Positions 40,795-50,450 of a DNA stretch of 64,000 bases are shown here, one piece after another (within the stretch, counting starts at the first letter, position 1; each line of letters opens with the position of its first letter). Source of the stretch: Cutibacterium modestum (GTDB taxonomy: Bacteria > Actinomycetota > Actinomycetes > Propionibacteriales > Propionibacteriaceae); the NCBI RefSeq assembly GCF_008326345.1, contig NZ_BJEN01000001.1, positions 1 through 64,000 of the forward strand, given 5' to 3'. The notes under the pieces are model-generated. The model did not search any database. It worked only from the letters and a program-made list of their open reading frames with translations, and had not been told where the DNA came from. Made by a program: the position numbers and the translations under genes.

Positions 40795-41250
40795 TCACTG
40801 ACACGAGCGCACTTGGGGCATTTTCTTAACGGCTGCCGAAAGATCGACCAGGGCGTCGGCCTGCGGGACATAGCTGGTAGGAACCGTCACCTCGACATTG
40901 CCCATTCTCCCAATCGTGGTGAATCGCCAACCGTTGTCAATCTGCTCGGAGAACCATCCGACATCGTTGATGACGTCACAGCGTGACGTCGGTTGGAGTC
41001 CAGCAGGCTTGTTAACCCCGCAGCGCAGCACGATGCGCGGATCGCCCCAGGTTGCCACGGTCGCGTCGTGGTCCTTGAGCCTCGCCCTAGCAACCGTTTG
41101 CGGCAGACCTGCCATGACGGCTCGACATCCCGCCACAGCAGACCCGGTGGGAGAGGGATGGACAATCGGCTCCTCCCGGCCTGAGCAGGCGGCGGTCAAG
41201 AGGAAGACCGCTAGCACGACTGCGAACGGGGATGCATGATGGATGCGCAC
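40795..41250 (-). CDS. DUF3515-family lipoprotein
   Basis: A 151-residue exported lipoprotein: signal peptide SPFAVVLAVFLLTAAC with the lipobox Cys at residue 22, then a small domain with three further Cys. DUF3515 proteins are actinobacterial, of unknown function, and usually lie between ddl and thiL, here in the opposite orientation to both as in Mycobacterium (Rv2980 region). Identification rests on synteny and overall character. Confidence 0.78.
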   Translation of the reverse strand: MRIHHASPFAVVLAVFLLTAACSGREEPIVHPSPTGSAVAGCRAVMAGLPQTVARARLKDHDATVATWGDPRIVLRCGVNKPAGLQPTSRCDVINDVGWFSEQIDNGWRFTTIGRMGNVEVTVPTSYVPQADALVDLSAAVKKMPQVRSCQ

Positions 41251-41298
41251 GCACTCACGCTAGCGTGCTTCCTGCGGACCGAATGATAAGGAGATTCC

Positions 41299-42261
41299 AT
41301 GGCCACCACGGCGACCATTTCCCAGGTAGGGGAGTTCCCCCTCATCTCCTCGATGGTCGGTGACCTAACGATGGGTCAGGCTGTCGCTCTCGGCCCGGGT
41401 GACGACGGCGCGGTGTTCCAGGTAGACGGTTCAGCAGTCGTTTCGACCGACGTCCTCGTCGAAGAGGTTCACTTCCGGCGTCGGTGGTCGACGGCGACCG
41501 ACGTGGGCCGCAAGGCCGTCGCCGTCAACGTTTCCGACATCGAAGCAATGGGTGCCGTCCCGGTAGCCCTCGTCGTGGGGTTTTCCGCTCCTGGTGATCT
41601 TCCAGCCTCCTGGGCTCAGGAATTCATGGCCGGGATGGCCGCCGAGGCCCAGAAGGCAGGAGTCAGCGTCGTTGGAGGAGACACTACGGGAGGACCGGTC
41701 GTCAGCATCGCTGTGACGGTTATCGGGCAGACCGCTGGCATGGCACCCGTACGTCGTGACGGCGCAATACCGGGCGACGAAGTGGCGGTCATCGGGCAAC
41801 TCGGTTTGGCAGCTGCCGGTCTGGTGCTTCTGGGACGCGGATTCCGCTCCCCGCGGGCCGTTGTGGCCGCCCAGCGTTGTCCCGAGGTCCCCTACGGTCA
41901 AGGCCCAGTGGCGGCCCAGGCTGGAGCACACGCCATGATCGACGTGTCAGATGGCCTGCTGGCCGATCTGGGTCATATCGCGGAGGCATCCGGATTCGCC
42001 ATGGATATCGACACGTCAAAGCTGGAGATCGCTGAGTCAGTTCGTACCGTTGGCATGGCTACGGGTGTGGATCCGCTCACCTGGGTGCTCGCTGGCGGGG
42101 AGGACCATGCCTTAGCAGCGACGTTTACTCCTGGCACTGTTCCTGATGGGTGGACCGTCGTCGGACGGGTACTACCTCCTGACGAGGTGTCGGATCCCAC
42201 AGTTCTCGTCGACGGCCGGGCCTGGGAACACGAACGAGGTTGGACCCACTTTCATTCCTGA
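41299..42261 (+). CDS. thiL: Thiamine-monophosphate kinase
   Basis: A 320-residue PurM-fold kinase that makes thiamine diphosphate. The early GPGDDGAVFQ motif, VSTDVLVEEVHF (Mg-binding Asp), VNVSDIEAMGA, GGDTTGGP and DVSDGLLADLGHIAEASG are all present. No thiamine riboswitch is seen upstream; ATG 41299 follows AAGGAGA. Confidence 0.93.
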   Translation: MATTATISQVGEFPLISSMVGDLTMGQAVALGPGDDGAVFQVDGSAVVSTDVLVEEVHFRRRWSTATDVGRKAVAVNVSDIEAMGAVPVALVVGFSAPGDLPASWAQEFMAGMAAEAQKAGVSVVGGDTTGGPVVSIAVTVIGQTAGMAPVRRDGAIPGDEVAVIGQLGLAAAGLVLLGRGFRSPRAVVAAQRCPEVPYGQGPVAAQAGAHAMIDVSDGLLADLGHIAEASGFAMDIDTSKLEIAESVRTVGMATGVDPLTWVLAGGEDHALAATFTPGTVPDGWTVVGRVLPPDEVSDPTVLVDGRAWEHERGWTHFHS

Positions 42262-42315
42262 GGTGGCGGCGGCACTCACATCACCGTCGAGCCTCATGCC
42301 GCGACCACCAATCCT

Positions 42316-44955
42316 GTGACTCCCCGCCCCGACTCTGAGCCGGTGGTGGCCATGGTTGATAACGTCAATGCCATGGCGACCCGTGCGTCTTCCCCAGCGC
42401 GGCCCCGAAAGACGACGGCGAAGAAATCGTCGCGTGGCTCGGGCGCGCGCTCGAAGGGAAGCAACAAGAAAACGTCGACCAGCTCACGGAGCAGGTCGAC
42501 GCCCCTTAACGCGTCCACCTCTACCAACCCGGTGGCCCAGGTGCTGTCAGCGACCTGGTCGGGCATTGCGCGGGGATTGGGAAGTATGGTCCGAGGGATC
42601 GGTGGACGCCCCGTGGAGCCCGATATCACTCATGACGGCACTGGCCTCATGCTGTTGTTGCTGTCTGCCCTCGTTGCGGCTGGTTTCTGGTTCGGCCTAC
42701 CGGGCGGATTTGGCAATGGGTTGCGAATGGGGGTCTCAACAATCTTCGGGTCGCTATCCTATGCCCTTCCGCTCTTTGGTTTAGCAGCGATGTGGCACAC
42801 CTTGCGTCACCCAGTGACAATTGGGACTGGTGGACGCCAGGTGCTGGGATGGACATGTTTCTTTCTTGGCCTACTTGGGGTCATCAACATTGCCCACGGT
42901 CTGCCACGCCCGGATCATCCTGACACAGTGCGCGCTGCCGGCGGCATGCTCGGGTACATCTCGTCAAGCCTATTCGCAGATCTGGTCACGAAGTGGGTTG
43001 CTCTACCACTGCTCCTCATCATCACGGCTTTAGGCGTGTTGCTGGTTGTGGGACGGCCGTTGGTCGACGGCGCAGCCCGCGTTCGTAACGCCTCGCGTCA
43101 TACTGCCCTTAAGCCTCGTGAAATTGAGTCGCGTCGCGCCTACGACGCTCCGTTGGTGGGGGATACCCTCGTCGATCACCGTGACGACGACATCGCCACC
43201 CAACAAATGGAACCCGTTCAAGAGCGCCGATCTCGAAAGCGCAACAGCAGTTCCGAGCGCACCAACGACAGCCTCGACGCGATCTTTGATGCCGAAATTG
43301 TTAACGAGACGCCGCCAGCTTCGGCCGAGGGCTCCTTGCCGCTTGACGTACAGGTAGAGAATGAGCCGGAGAAAACGCGCACAACTGCCGGATTACCGCA
43401 GGGCTTCACCGTTCATGAGCACACCGATCTCGAGCCACCGGTCCATGAGCCGATGCCAGCCCGGGTCGAACAGTTGCAGTTGTCCGGGGACATCGCATAC
43501 ACTTTGCCTGCCTCGGAGCTATTGCATCCGGGTTCAGTGCCGCAGGCGCGTACTGACGCCTCAGATGCCGTTGTCTCCAAGCTGTCAACGGTATTCGACG
43601 AGTTCGGTATCCACGCCCAGGTGACGGGCTATTCCCGCGGCCCGACGGTCACCCGATACGAGGTCGAACTTGGTGCAGCCGTCAAAGTGGAGAAGGTCAC
43701 CGCCCTGAGCAAGAACATCGCCTACGCGGTCGCTTCCCCCGACGTGCGCATCCTGTCGCCGATCCCTGGGAAATCCGCCATCGGAATTGAGATTCCGAAC
43801 CGGGACAAGGAGATCGTCTCCCTGGGTGATGTACTGCGCTCGTCAAAGGCCCGAAATGACCACAATCCGCTGGTTGTCGGCCTGGGTAAGGATGTCGAGG
43901 GCGGGTTTGTTATCGCCAATGTAGCTAAGATGCCCCACCTGCTGGTCGCTGGCGCTACTGGTTCTGGTAAGTCGAGTTTCGTCAACTCTCTCATCACTTC
44001 GGTCATGATGCGAGCCACCCCTGACGAGGTACGGATGATGCTCGTTGACCCCAAACGGGTAGAACTTACCCAGTACGAGGGGATTCCCCACCTGGTGACG
44101 CCCATCATTACCAGCGCTAAAAAGGCCGCTGAAGCCCTGCAGTGGGTCGTACGCGAGATGGACCAGCGTTACGACGACCTAGCGGCGTTCGGATTCCGTC
44201 ACGTTAAGGACTTCAACAAGGCTGTACGGGCTGGCGAGGTCACCTTGCCTCCGGGATCGGAACGGGTCTTGGCCCCCTATCCGTACCTGCTGGTCGTCGT
44301 GGACGAGCTGGCCGATCTCATGCTGGTCGCCCCTCGCGACGTTGAAGACTCCATCGTTCGTATTACCCAGTTAGCACGTGCTGCCGGTATTCATTTAGTG
44401 TTGGCTACTCAGCGTCCGTCGACCGACGTGTGCACCGGTCTCATCAAGGCCAATATCCCGTCACGCCTGGCTTTCGCAACCTCGTCGATGACTGATTCAC
44501 GAGTCGTTTTGGATCAGCCGGGTGCCGAGAAGCTCGTTGGTCAAGGTGACGGGTTGTTCCTGCCGATGGGTGCGTCGAAGCCAGTTCGTGTGCAGGGGTC
44601 GTGGGTGTCTGACTCTGAGATTCACCAGGTTGTTTCCCATGTAAAGTCCCAGATGGAGGCTCATTATCGCGACGATGTTGCCGCCCCGACGGCCGAAAAG
44701 AAGGTGGCTGAGGATATTGGTGACGACATGGAGCTCGTGGTCGAGGCGGCGAAGCTTGTGGTCGAGCTGCAGTTGGGGTCGACGTCGATGTTGCAGCGCA
44801 AGTTGCGTGTGGGCTTCGCGAAAGCTGGCCGCCTGATGGACATTCTTGAGACGCGTAACATCGTTGGACCGTCTGAAGGATCCAAAGCGAGGGACGTGTT
44901 GGTTAAGCCTGATGATCTTGACGACGTGTTGACCAATTTACAGGCAGAAGCCTGA
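42316..44955 (+). CDS. ftsK: DNA translocase FtsK
   Basis: An 879-residue septal translocase. A basic, Ser/Lys-rich N terminus of about 100 residues is followed by four hydrophobic segments (about 110-250), a variable acidic linker (about 265-410), and the motor: Walker A GATGSGKS (residues 546-553), Walker [14 protein letters not shown] and a C-terminal gamma winged helix (about 800-865, [25 protein letters not shown]). It pumps DNA and activates XerCD at dif. The GTG at 42316 is the longest start; ATG 42352 is possible. Confidence 0.92.
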   Translation: MTPRPDSEPVVAMVDNVNAMATRASSPARPRKTTAKKSSRGSGARSKGSNKKTSTSSRSRSTPLNASTSTNPVAQVLSATWSGIARGLGSMVRGIGGRPVEPDITHDGTGLMLLLLSALVAAGFWFGLPGGFGNGLRMGVSTIFGSLSYALPLFGLAAMWHTLRHPVTIGTGGRQVLGWTCFFLGLLGVINIAHGLPRPDHPDTVRAAGGMLGYISSSLFADLVTKWVALPLLLIITALGVLLVVGRPLVDGAARVRNASRHTALKPREIESRRAYDAPLVGDTLVDHRDDDIATQQMEPVQERRSRKRNSSSERTNDSLDAIFDAEIVNETPPASAEGSLPLDVQVENEPEKTRTTAGLPQGFTVHEHTDLEPPVHEPMPARVEQLQLSGDIAYTLPASELLHPGSVPQARTDASDAVVSKLSTVFDEFGIHAQVTGYSRGPTVTRYEVELGAAVKVEKVTALSKNIAYAVASPDVRILSPIPGKSAIGIEIPNRDKEIVSLGDVLRSSKARNDHNPLVVGLGKDVEGGFVIANVAKMPHLLVAGATGSGKSSFVNSLITSVMMRATPDEVRMMLVDPKRVELTQYEGIPHLVTPIITSAKKAAEALQWVVREMDQRYDDLAAFGFRHVKDFNKAVRAGEVTLPPGSERVLAPYPYLLVVVDELADLMLVAPRDVEDSIVRITQLARAAGIHLVLATQRPSTDVCTGLIKANIPSRLAFATSSMTDSRVVLDQPGAEKLVGQGDGLFLPMGASKPVRVQGSWVSDSEIHQVVSHVKSQMEAHYRDDVAAPTAEKKVAEDIGDDMELVVEAAKLVVELQLGSTSMLQRKLRVGFAKAGRLMDILETRNIVGPSEGSKARDVLVKPDDLDDVLTNLQAEA

Positions 44956-44965
44956 GCGATGACAC

Positions 44966-45000
44966 GGGGAGGGCCCGAGCACCTGGCGTGGGCCCTCCCC
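44966..45000. terminator. Terminator between ftsK and DUF805 gene
   Basis: A perfect 11-bp G/C stem (44966-44976 with 44990-45000) about 10 bases after the ftsK stop and 14 bases before the stop of the opposing gene. Probably works both ways. Confidence 0.75.
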
Positions 45001-45014
45001 ACATGAGGCCTGGA

Positions 45015-45725
45015 TCACTCGGTGGCGGGCAGAGGCTCCTTGTCGTACTTCTTCCATGCTTCGGGATGGGAATCCGAGATGACGAAGATAAGAAGGATGA
45101 TATTGAGCACGAAGATGGCGACGAAAAGAACGATGCTGATCGTCAGCAGGGCCATAGATGGCGTCCTGTCGTTTGCGGCGGCGGATACAAATGCGAGGAT
45201 CATCATGGTCGCGGACGCGATGCCGCAGAAGGTCGGTGCCATGACCCACCACCCCGAGTGGTTGACGTCGTGGAGACGGCGCACCGTGAGGGCCAGGTAA
45301 GGAATGATAGTGGCGAGTAGCCAGGCAAGAGGCAGCATCATGAAGACGACGCTGGATGTCGATATGGCGAAGGATTCGGTCGTGGACTTCGAGGTAATGG
45401 CCGATATGAGGCCAGCGCCTGGCACGAGGGCCGCGAGCACCTGTATCGCGATGGAGATGATGAGGTTGAAGAGGACGATCCACCAGTACTCTGAGCGGGA
45501 AGCGCGACCTCGGAAAACAGCATAGTTTTTGAAGAACAACTTGATGGCCAGGCCGAAATCAACGTGGGGGCGGCGATGATTCTCAGCTACTGGAAAGCGG
45601 TTCGAGTAGGGGTCGGTCATCTCGTAGGGATTGCTGGACTGTCCATAGGGATCACGTCCGGACTCGCTCGGCCACCCCGAGACACCGGCCTCGTCGGGTC
45701 GGCGTGGATCGTTCGGTTCCGTCAT
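45015..45725 (-). CDS. DUF805 membrane protein
   Basis: A 236-residue protein with a polar, Pro/Asp/Tyr-rich N terminus (1-60), then the DUF805 core: FFKNYAVFRGRASRSEYWWIVLFN, several hydrophobic helices and the RRLHDVNHSGWW motif. Function of the family is unknown. ATG 45725 follows AGAGGTG on the minus strand. The upstream extension of the frame crosses the tRNA-Val gene and is rejected. Confidence 0.88.
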   Translation of the reverse strand: MTEPNDPRRPDEAGVSGWPSESGRDPYGQSSNPYEMTDPYSNRFPVAENHRRPHVDFGLAIKLFFKNYAVFRGRASRSEYWWIVLFNLIISIAIQVLAALVPGAGLISAITSKSTTESFAISTSSVVFMMLPLAWLLATIIPYLALTVRRLHDVNHSGWWVMAPTFCGIASATMMILAFVSAAANDRTPSMALLTISIVLFVAIFVLNIILLIFVISDSHPEAWKKYDKEPLPATE

Positions 45726-45864
45726 GCGGACACCTCTTTTCGTGTGGTTGATACTGGCGGGATGCACGGTACCGTAAAAACGTTTAATGCCCGTAGCTAG
45801 CGCAGGAGCATGGGCGCTGTGGGCCGGAATGCCATGCACTTGGCACGGCCAATCGTTGTGAAAG

Positions 45865-45938
45865 TGGGCGCAGCCGGGCTCGAACCGGCGACCTCCAGCG
45901 TGTAAGGCAGGCGCTCTGACCAACTGAGCTATGCGCCC
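45865..45938 (-). tRNA. valT: tRNA-Val (anticodon UAC)
   Basis: A 74-base tRNA without encoded CCA. Acceptor GGGCGCA/TGCGCCC, D arm GCTC...GAGC, loop CTTACAC with anticodon TAC, T arm GCCGG-TTCGAGC-CCGGC. The anticodon stem CCTGC/GCTGG has a T-T mismatch at 29-41, where related tRNAs have a T-A pair. Confidence 0.93.
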
Positions 45939-46025
45939 CGGGAGCACCTACTTTAGCGATTTATCACGCGGAGCACAGAATCATCACACGAGAGTTGTCG
46001 TCACGCCCCTGTAGAGTTGCTCAGC

Positions 46026-47132
46026 GTGGCATTGGTAGACCTTCAGCAGACCGTCGAGGACCTCGACGCATCCTTGTCCTCGATCGAGAATGTTCTTGAT
46101 CCAGAGGCTAAGAAGGCAGAGATCGCGGACCTCGAGAAGCAGGTGGCTGCTCCCAACCTCTGGGACGACCAAGAGAATGCGCAGTGGGTGACCTCTCGGC
46201 TGTCGGCCCTGCAAGCTGAGATAGAACGTCTGGAGCGGCTGCGCGCACGAATCGAGGATGTCCACGTTCTGCTGGAATTCGCGACTGCCGACGACGACAA
46301 GGAGTCCCTGACGGAGGCGACGAGCGAGACGGTCAAGCTCCGTGAGGAGATTGACGCTCTCGAGGTAAGGATCCTGCTATCGGGCCAATACGACGAGCGT
46401 GAGGCTGTCGTCACCATTCGTTCAGAGGCCGGTGGTGTTGACGCCGCTGATTTTGCGGAGATGCTGCTACGCATGTACCTGCGCTGGGCCGAGCGTCATG
46501 GGTACAAGGTTGAGATCCTCGACACGTCGTACGCTGAAGAGGCCGGCATCAAGTCGGCGACATTTGTGGTTCATGCTCCCTTCTCGTACGGGACTCTGTC
46601 GGTCGAGCAGGGCACCCACCGCCTAGTGCGTATTAGCCCGTTCGACAACCAGGGACGCCGTCAGACCTCCTTTGCCGGCGTCGAGGTGCTGCCCGTCGTT
46701 GAGGAGACTGACCACGTCGACATCCCAGAGTCGGACCTACGCGTCGACGTCTTCCATGCCTCAGGCCCCGGTGGTCAGGGTGTGAACACCACCGACTCCG
46801 CCGTTCGCCTGACTCACCTTCCGACCGGCATCGTGGTGAGCTGCCAGAACGAGCGCTCGCAGATTCAAAACAAGGCTGCCGCCTTACGAGTCCTGCAGGC
46901 CAAACTGCTTGAGAAGGCCCGCGAGGAGCAGGAAGCGGAGATGAATTCGTTGAAGTCGGAGGGAAACTCATGGGGAGCGCAGATGCGCTCCTACGTGCTG
47001 CATCCCTACCAGATGGTGAAGGATCTGCGCACAAACCATGAAGTCGGCAATACCGACGCCGTCTTCGATGGAGATATCGACGATTTCATCGGCGCCGGTA
47101 TTCGTTGGCGCCGCAAAAATGAGACCGACTGA
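46026..47132 (+). CDS. prfB: Peptide chain release factor 2
   Basis: A 368-residue RF2 that ends translation at UGA and UAA. The stop-codon recognition motif SPF lies in [11 protein letters not shown], and the GGQ motif is at residues 249-251 in [15 protein letters not shown]. The N-terminal coiled region is complete. The frame is continuous, with no programmed UGA frameshift near codon 25 as in E. coli. Start GTG 46026 (MALVDLQQ); TTG 46017 is less likely. It heads the prfB-ftsE-ftsX-smpB set. Confidence 0.93.
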   Translation: MALVDLQQTVEDLDASLSSIENVLDPEAKKAEIADLEKQVAAPNLWDDQENAQWVTSRLSALQAEIERLERLRARIEDVHVLLEFATADDDKESLTEATSETVKLREEIDALEVRILLSGQYDEREAVVTIRSEAGGVDAADFAEMLLRMYLRWAERHGYKVEILDTSYAEEAGIKSATFVVHAPFSYGTLSVEQGTHRLVRISPFDNQGRRQTSFAGVEVLPVVEETDHVDIPESDLRVDVFHASGPGGQGVNTTDSAVRLTHLPTGIVVSCQNERSQIQNKAAALRVLQAKLLEKAREEQEAEMNSLKSEGNSWGAQMRSYVLHPYQMVKDLRTNHEVGNTDAVFDGDIDDFIGAGIRWRRKNETD

Positions 47133-47142
47133 CGGGACAGAC

Positions 47143-47829
47143 GTGATCACCTTCGACAATGTCACGAAGACATATACCGGGCAGAGCCAGGCGGCCCTGT
47201 CTGACGTCAATGTCGACATCGACAAGGGGGAGTTCGTCTTCCTCGTGGGACAGTCTGGCTCAGGAAAATCGACCTTCATCCGACTCATCCTGCGCGAGTA
47301 TCGTCCTACCCGCGGCACCTTGTATGTCGCCGGGAAGAACCTTAACCAGTTGAAATCGTGGAAGGTGCCCGCGCTGCGTCGCCAGATCGGCACGGTCTTC
47401 CAGGACTTCCGCCTACTTCCGGGCAAGACGGTCGATGAGAACGTCGCCTTCGCGATGCAGGTCATCGGTAAGTCAACGAAGGAGATCCGCAGCGTCGTTC
47501 CCGAGACCCTTGAGTTGGTCGGCCTCGATGGTAAAGAGAAGCGGATGCCCGACGAGCTTTCCGGGGGTGAGCAGCAGCGCGTTGCGCTGGCTAGGGCCTT
47601 TGTAAACCGTCCTAAGATCCTCATTGCCGACGAACCCACTGGAAACCTCGATCCCGACACCGCGGTGGGCATCATGAAGGTGCTTGATCGCATCAACCGC
47701 ACTGGTACAACCGTCGTCATGGCCACCCATGACTCGACGATTGTCGATCAGATGAGACGACGAGTGATCGAACTCGATCGCGGACACCTTGTCCGCGACG
47801 AGAACGAGGGCGTCTACCGCAACTCCTGA
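47143..47829 (+). CDS. ftsE: Cell division ATPase FtsE
   Basis: A 228-residue ABC ATPase starting [11 protein letters not shown]. Walker [11 protein letters not shown] loop [10 protein letters not shown], signature [14 protein letters not shown], Walker [14 protein letters not shown], switch His in ATHD. With FtsX it controls peptidoglycan hydrolases at the septum. GTG 47143 matches the family start and follows GGGAC; ATG 47119 would overlap the prfB end. Confidence 0.93.
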   Translation: MITFDNVTKTYTGQSQAALSDVNVDIDKGEFVFLVGQSGSGKSTFIRLILREYRPTRGTLYVAGKNLNQLKSWKVPALRRQIGTVFQDFRLLPGKTVDENVAFAMQVIGKSTKEIRSVVPETLELVGLDGKEKRMPDELSGGEQQRVALARAFVNRPKILIADEPTGNLDPDTAVGIMKVLDRINRTGTTVVMATHDSTIVDQMRRRVIELDRGHLVRDENEGVYRNS

Positions 47830-47855
47830 ATCCCCGACAAAGAACGAGGAAGTAC

Positions 47856-48758
47856 ATGCGTCGCACCTTGCGAGAGACGTGGTCTGGGTTACGCCGCAAC
47901 GCGGCGATGACCTTGGCTGTCATCGTCACGATGTGGGTGTCCTTGTCCCTGTTTGGGGCGGCCTTGTTGGCCACCCAGCAGGTCGACCTACTCAAGGGCA
48001 AGTGGTACGACAAGGTTGAGGTGTCAGTCTTTCTGTGCGTTGATGGTGTTTCTGGGGCTCAGTGCTCGGGCGAGAAGGCTGCCACCCAGGCTCAGAAGGA
48101 CGCCATCCGTCAGGCGTTGGAGTCCAACCCGCAGGTTTCTCGCGTCTACTACGAGTCCAAGCATGAAGCGTTTGAGGAGTACCGGCGTATCTATGCCGAT
48201 TCCCCGGTGCGTGACGTCTTGACGGAGGACACCATTCAGGATTCGTTCCGCGTCAAGCTGGTTGATCCTCAGCAGTACCAGGGAGTGGTGAGCGAAGCTC
48301 AGAGCCTGCCGGGAGTTCAGTCGGTCGTTGACTTGCATAACGTGTTGGACCCGATACTCCTGTGGATGAATGCTCTGAGATGGGTCACCTTTGGCATGTC
48401 TGTGCTTTTGCTCATTGCGGCAGCGCTGCAGATCGGCAACACAATTCGAATGGCAGCCTTCTCCAGGCGTCGAGAATTGGGGATTATGAAACTCGTAGGT
48501 GCCTCGAACACCTATATTCTGATGCCCTTCCTCCTTGAATCCCTCATTGCGGGTCTTGTCGGCGCGCTACTGGCTTGCCTCACCCTGGCGCTTGGGGCTG
48601 ATTTGGTCGTCATGCGCAAGATGGCGCATTCGATTACGACATTGGCGTGGATTGGATGGCCCCAGGTTTGGAAGTCCATCGGGTGGTTGGTCGTCGTCGC
48701 GGTCGTGTTGTCTGTGGTGCCGGCATACGTGGCGACAAAGAAGTACCTCAGAGTCTGA
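47856..48758 (+). CDS. ftsX: Cell division protein FtsX
   Basis: A 300-residue permease-like partner of FtsE with four membrane helices: one near residue 25, then an extracellular domain of about 120 residues (including two Cys near 60-70, in FLCVDGVSGAQC), then three helices after residue 170 with the RREELGIMKLVGAS-like loop (RRRELGIMKLVGAS). It has no transport role; it relays the FtsE ATPase cycle to cell-wall enzymes. Confidence 0.92.
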   Translation: MRRTLRETWSGLRRNAAMTLAVIVTMWVSLSLFGAALLATQQVDLLKGKWYDKVEVSVFLCVDGVSGAQCSGEKAATQAQKDAIRQALESNPQVSRVYYESKHEAFEEYRRIYADSPVRDVLTEDTIQDSFRVKLVDPQQYQGVVSEAQSLPGVQSVVDLHNVLDPILLWMNALRWVTFGMSVLLLIAAALQIGNTIRMAAFSRRRELGIMKLVGASNTYILMPFLLESLIAGLVGALLACLTLALGADLVVMRKMAHSITTLAWIGWPQVWKSIGWLVVVAVVLSVVPAYVATKKYLRV

Positions 48759-48803
48759 TGTCTTCGGATAGGATAAAAAGTCCTGTGTCGAAGGAGGTCC
48801 GTC

Positions 48804-49286
48804 ATGCCCAGGGAACAGGGAGTTAAGGTCGTTGCGCGTAACCGTCGCGCCACCCATGACTACACCATCGGTGACAAATGGGAGGCCGGCCTCGTTTTGC
48901 AAGGAACTGAAGTGAAGTCCCTGCGAGCGGGGAAAGCCACATTGACCGACGCCTTCGCCCAGGTCGACGAACGCGGCGAGGTGTGGATGTATAACCTCCA
49001 CATTCCCGAATATGCCTTCGGAACCTGGCGAAATCACAACGTAATGCGCAAACGTAAGCTTTTGCTCAATAAGCGTGAGATTGCGAAACTCTCCCGCGAA
49101 GCCGATGGCCCAGGAAAGACAATCATTCCCCTACAGCTCTACTTCAAGGACGGCTACGCCAAGGTTGAGATTGCCGTTGGTACTGGTAAGAGGGACTGGG
49201 ACAAGCGCCAGGCTATCCGGGAGCGCGATGCCAACCGTGAAGCTCAACGGGCTTTGGCAAACCGGGTGCGTCATCGCAAACGTTGA
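48804..49286 (+). CDS. smpB: SsrA-binding protein SmpB
   Basis: A 160-residue SmpB, which brings tmRNA to stalled ribosomes. Features: [15 protein letters not shown] near the start, [17 protein letters not shown], and the basic C-terminal tail with the [14 protein letters not shown] segment that enters the empty mRNA channel. GAAGGAGG precedes the ATG. Its RNA partner ssrA is about 7.2 kb downstream on the same strand, past the arg cluster. Confidence 0.95.
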   Translation: MPREQGVKVVARNRRATHDYTIGDKWEAGLVLQGTEVKSLRAGKATLTDAFAQVDERGEVWMYNLHIPEYAFGTWRNHNVMRKRKLLLNKREIAKLSREADGPGKTIIPLQLYFKDGYAKVEIAVGTGKRDWDKRQAIRERDANREAQRALANRVRHRKR

Positions 49287-49353
49287 CTGCTGACGGTCGC
49301 CGTCGCACGTGAGAGTGTGGGGCGGTCATCCTTCATCACATGGTGAATCAGGG

Positions 49354-49388
49354 TTGGACTCATGTGCGAACCAGTGTATAAATATGCA
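49354..49388 (+). promoter_or_regulatory. argC promoter with overlapping ArgR box
   Basis: TTGGAC (49354-49359), a 17-base spacer and TATAAA (49377-49382) form a near-consensus promoter. TGTATAAATATGCA (49375-49388) covers the -10 and fits the ARG box pattern TGnATwwwwATnCA exactly. The predicted transcription start falls on or next to the ATG at 49390, implying a leaderless argC mRNA. argR itself is not in the window. Confidence 0.7.
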
Positions 49389-49389
49389 T

Positions 49390-50439
49390 ATGAGCGCAAA
49401 AGGATTCACTGTTGCTGTTGTCGGAGCCTCTGGATATGCAGGAGCCGAAGTCGTGCGCCTGCTATCAGGACACCCCGCGCTGACGATGGGGGATCTAGCC
49501 GCGCATAGTCAGGCCGGATTCCCATTGGCCCAGGCCATGCCCCACTTTGCCGGCGTGGCCAAGGAACGAACCCTTTCCGGAATTGACGTTGAGCGTCTCG
49601 CCTCCCACGACGCCGTTGTACTGGCCTTGCCTCATGGGGCCTCCGGGCAGATTGCCCAGGCGCTTGTCCAGAAAAACCCCGACCTTGTCATTGTCGATGC
49701 TGGGGCGGACTTTCGGTTGTCGTCAGCCTTAGACTGGCAACGCTGGTATGGCTGCGAGCACGCCGGTACCTGGACCTACGGACTCCCCGAGTTACCGCGA
49801 GCTGAGGGCGGTTCGCAACGTGACAGGCTCTCGGTTGCCACCCGTATCGCCGGGCCGGGGTGTAATGCCTCCGCGGTCGCCTTGGGTCTGGCGCCGCTCG
49901 TTGGTCTCGTTGGAACCTCCCAGTCGGCGGCCACCCTCGTTGTTGGGACATCTGGGGCTGGAAAATCTAGTCGCCCGGACCTTACGTTTTCCCGGATGAG
50001 CGGAGGAGCCCACCCATATTCGGTTGGTAACGCTCATCGTCACATTCCCGAAATTGTGCAGTCACTTCGCATTGCAGGAGCTGAAGAACCGCACTTGAGC
50101 GTGAGCGCCGTGCTGGCGCCTATGACCCGGGGAATCCTTGCCGTGTGCACTGCGCCGTCACAGGCTTCCACCGATGATCTCCTTGGGCGGTTGCGCGAGG
50201 TCTATGATGATGAGCCACTCATCCACGTCACTGACGCCTACCCCGACACTCACGACGTCGTCGGGTCCGCCATGATGCACGTCCATGCCGTCGTTGATCC
50301 CGACAACGGCCTTGCCACTGTCCTTGTCGCTCTGGACAACCTTGTCAAGGGGACAGCCGGCGCCGTCATTCAATGTCTCAACCTGGCCTTCGGTCTCCCC
50401 GAGACCATGGGGCTGCCCCTCGTTGGCCTCAATCCGTGA
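49390..50439 (+). CDS. argC: N-acetyl-gamma-glutamyl-phosphate reductase
   Basis: A 349-residue NADPH-dependent reductase of arginine synthesis. Rossmann motif VGASGYAGAEVVRLL, catalytic Cys in GPGCNASAVALG, and HRHIPEI near residue 217. Start ATG 49390 is chosen because it sits at the predicted transcription start; ATG 49384 is the other option and neither has a Shine-Dalgarno sequence. First gene of argC-J-B-D-H. Confidence 0.92.
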   Translation: MSAKGFTVAVVGASGYAGAEVVRLLSGHPALTMGDLAAHSQAGFPLAQAMPHFAGVAKERTLSGIDVERLASHDAVVLALPHGASGQIAQALVQKNPDLVIVDAGADFRLSSALDWQRWYGCEHAGTWTYGLPELPRAEGGSQRDRLSVATRIAGPGCNASAVALGLAPLVGLVGTSQSAATLVVGTSGAGKSSRPDLTFSRMSGGAHPYSVGNAHRHIPEIVQSLRIAGAEEPHLSVSAVLAPMTRGILAVCTAPSQASTDDLLGRLREVYDDEPLIHVTDAYPDTHDVVGSAMMHVHAVVDPDNGLATVLVALDNLVKGTAGAVIQCLNLAFGLPETMGLPLVGLNP

Positions 50440-50450
50440 CAGGAGGATTC

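Noticed and set aside
45726-45947. Longer N terminus for the DUF805 protein
   Set aside because: The extension runs through the tRNA-Val gene, and ATG 45725 has a good ribosome-binding site.
46017-46110. Programmed frameshift in prfB
   Set aside because: The RF2 frame is continuous from the start codon with no in-frame TGA near codon 25.
49309-49389. Longer N terminus for ArgC from 49309
   Set aside because: It would include the promoter and ARG box, and the family begins at SAKGFTVAVVGASGYAG.
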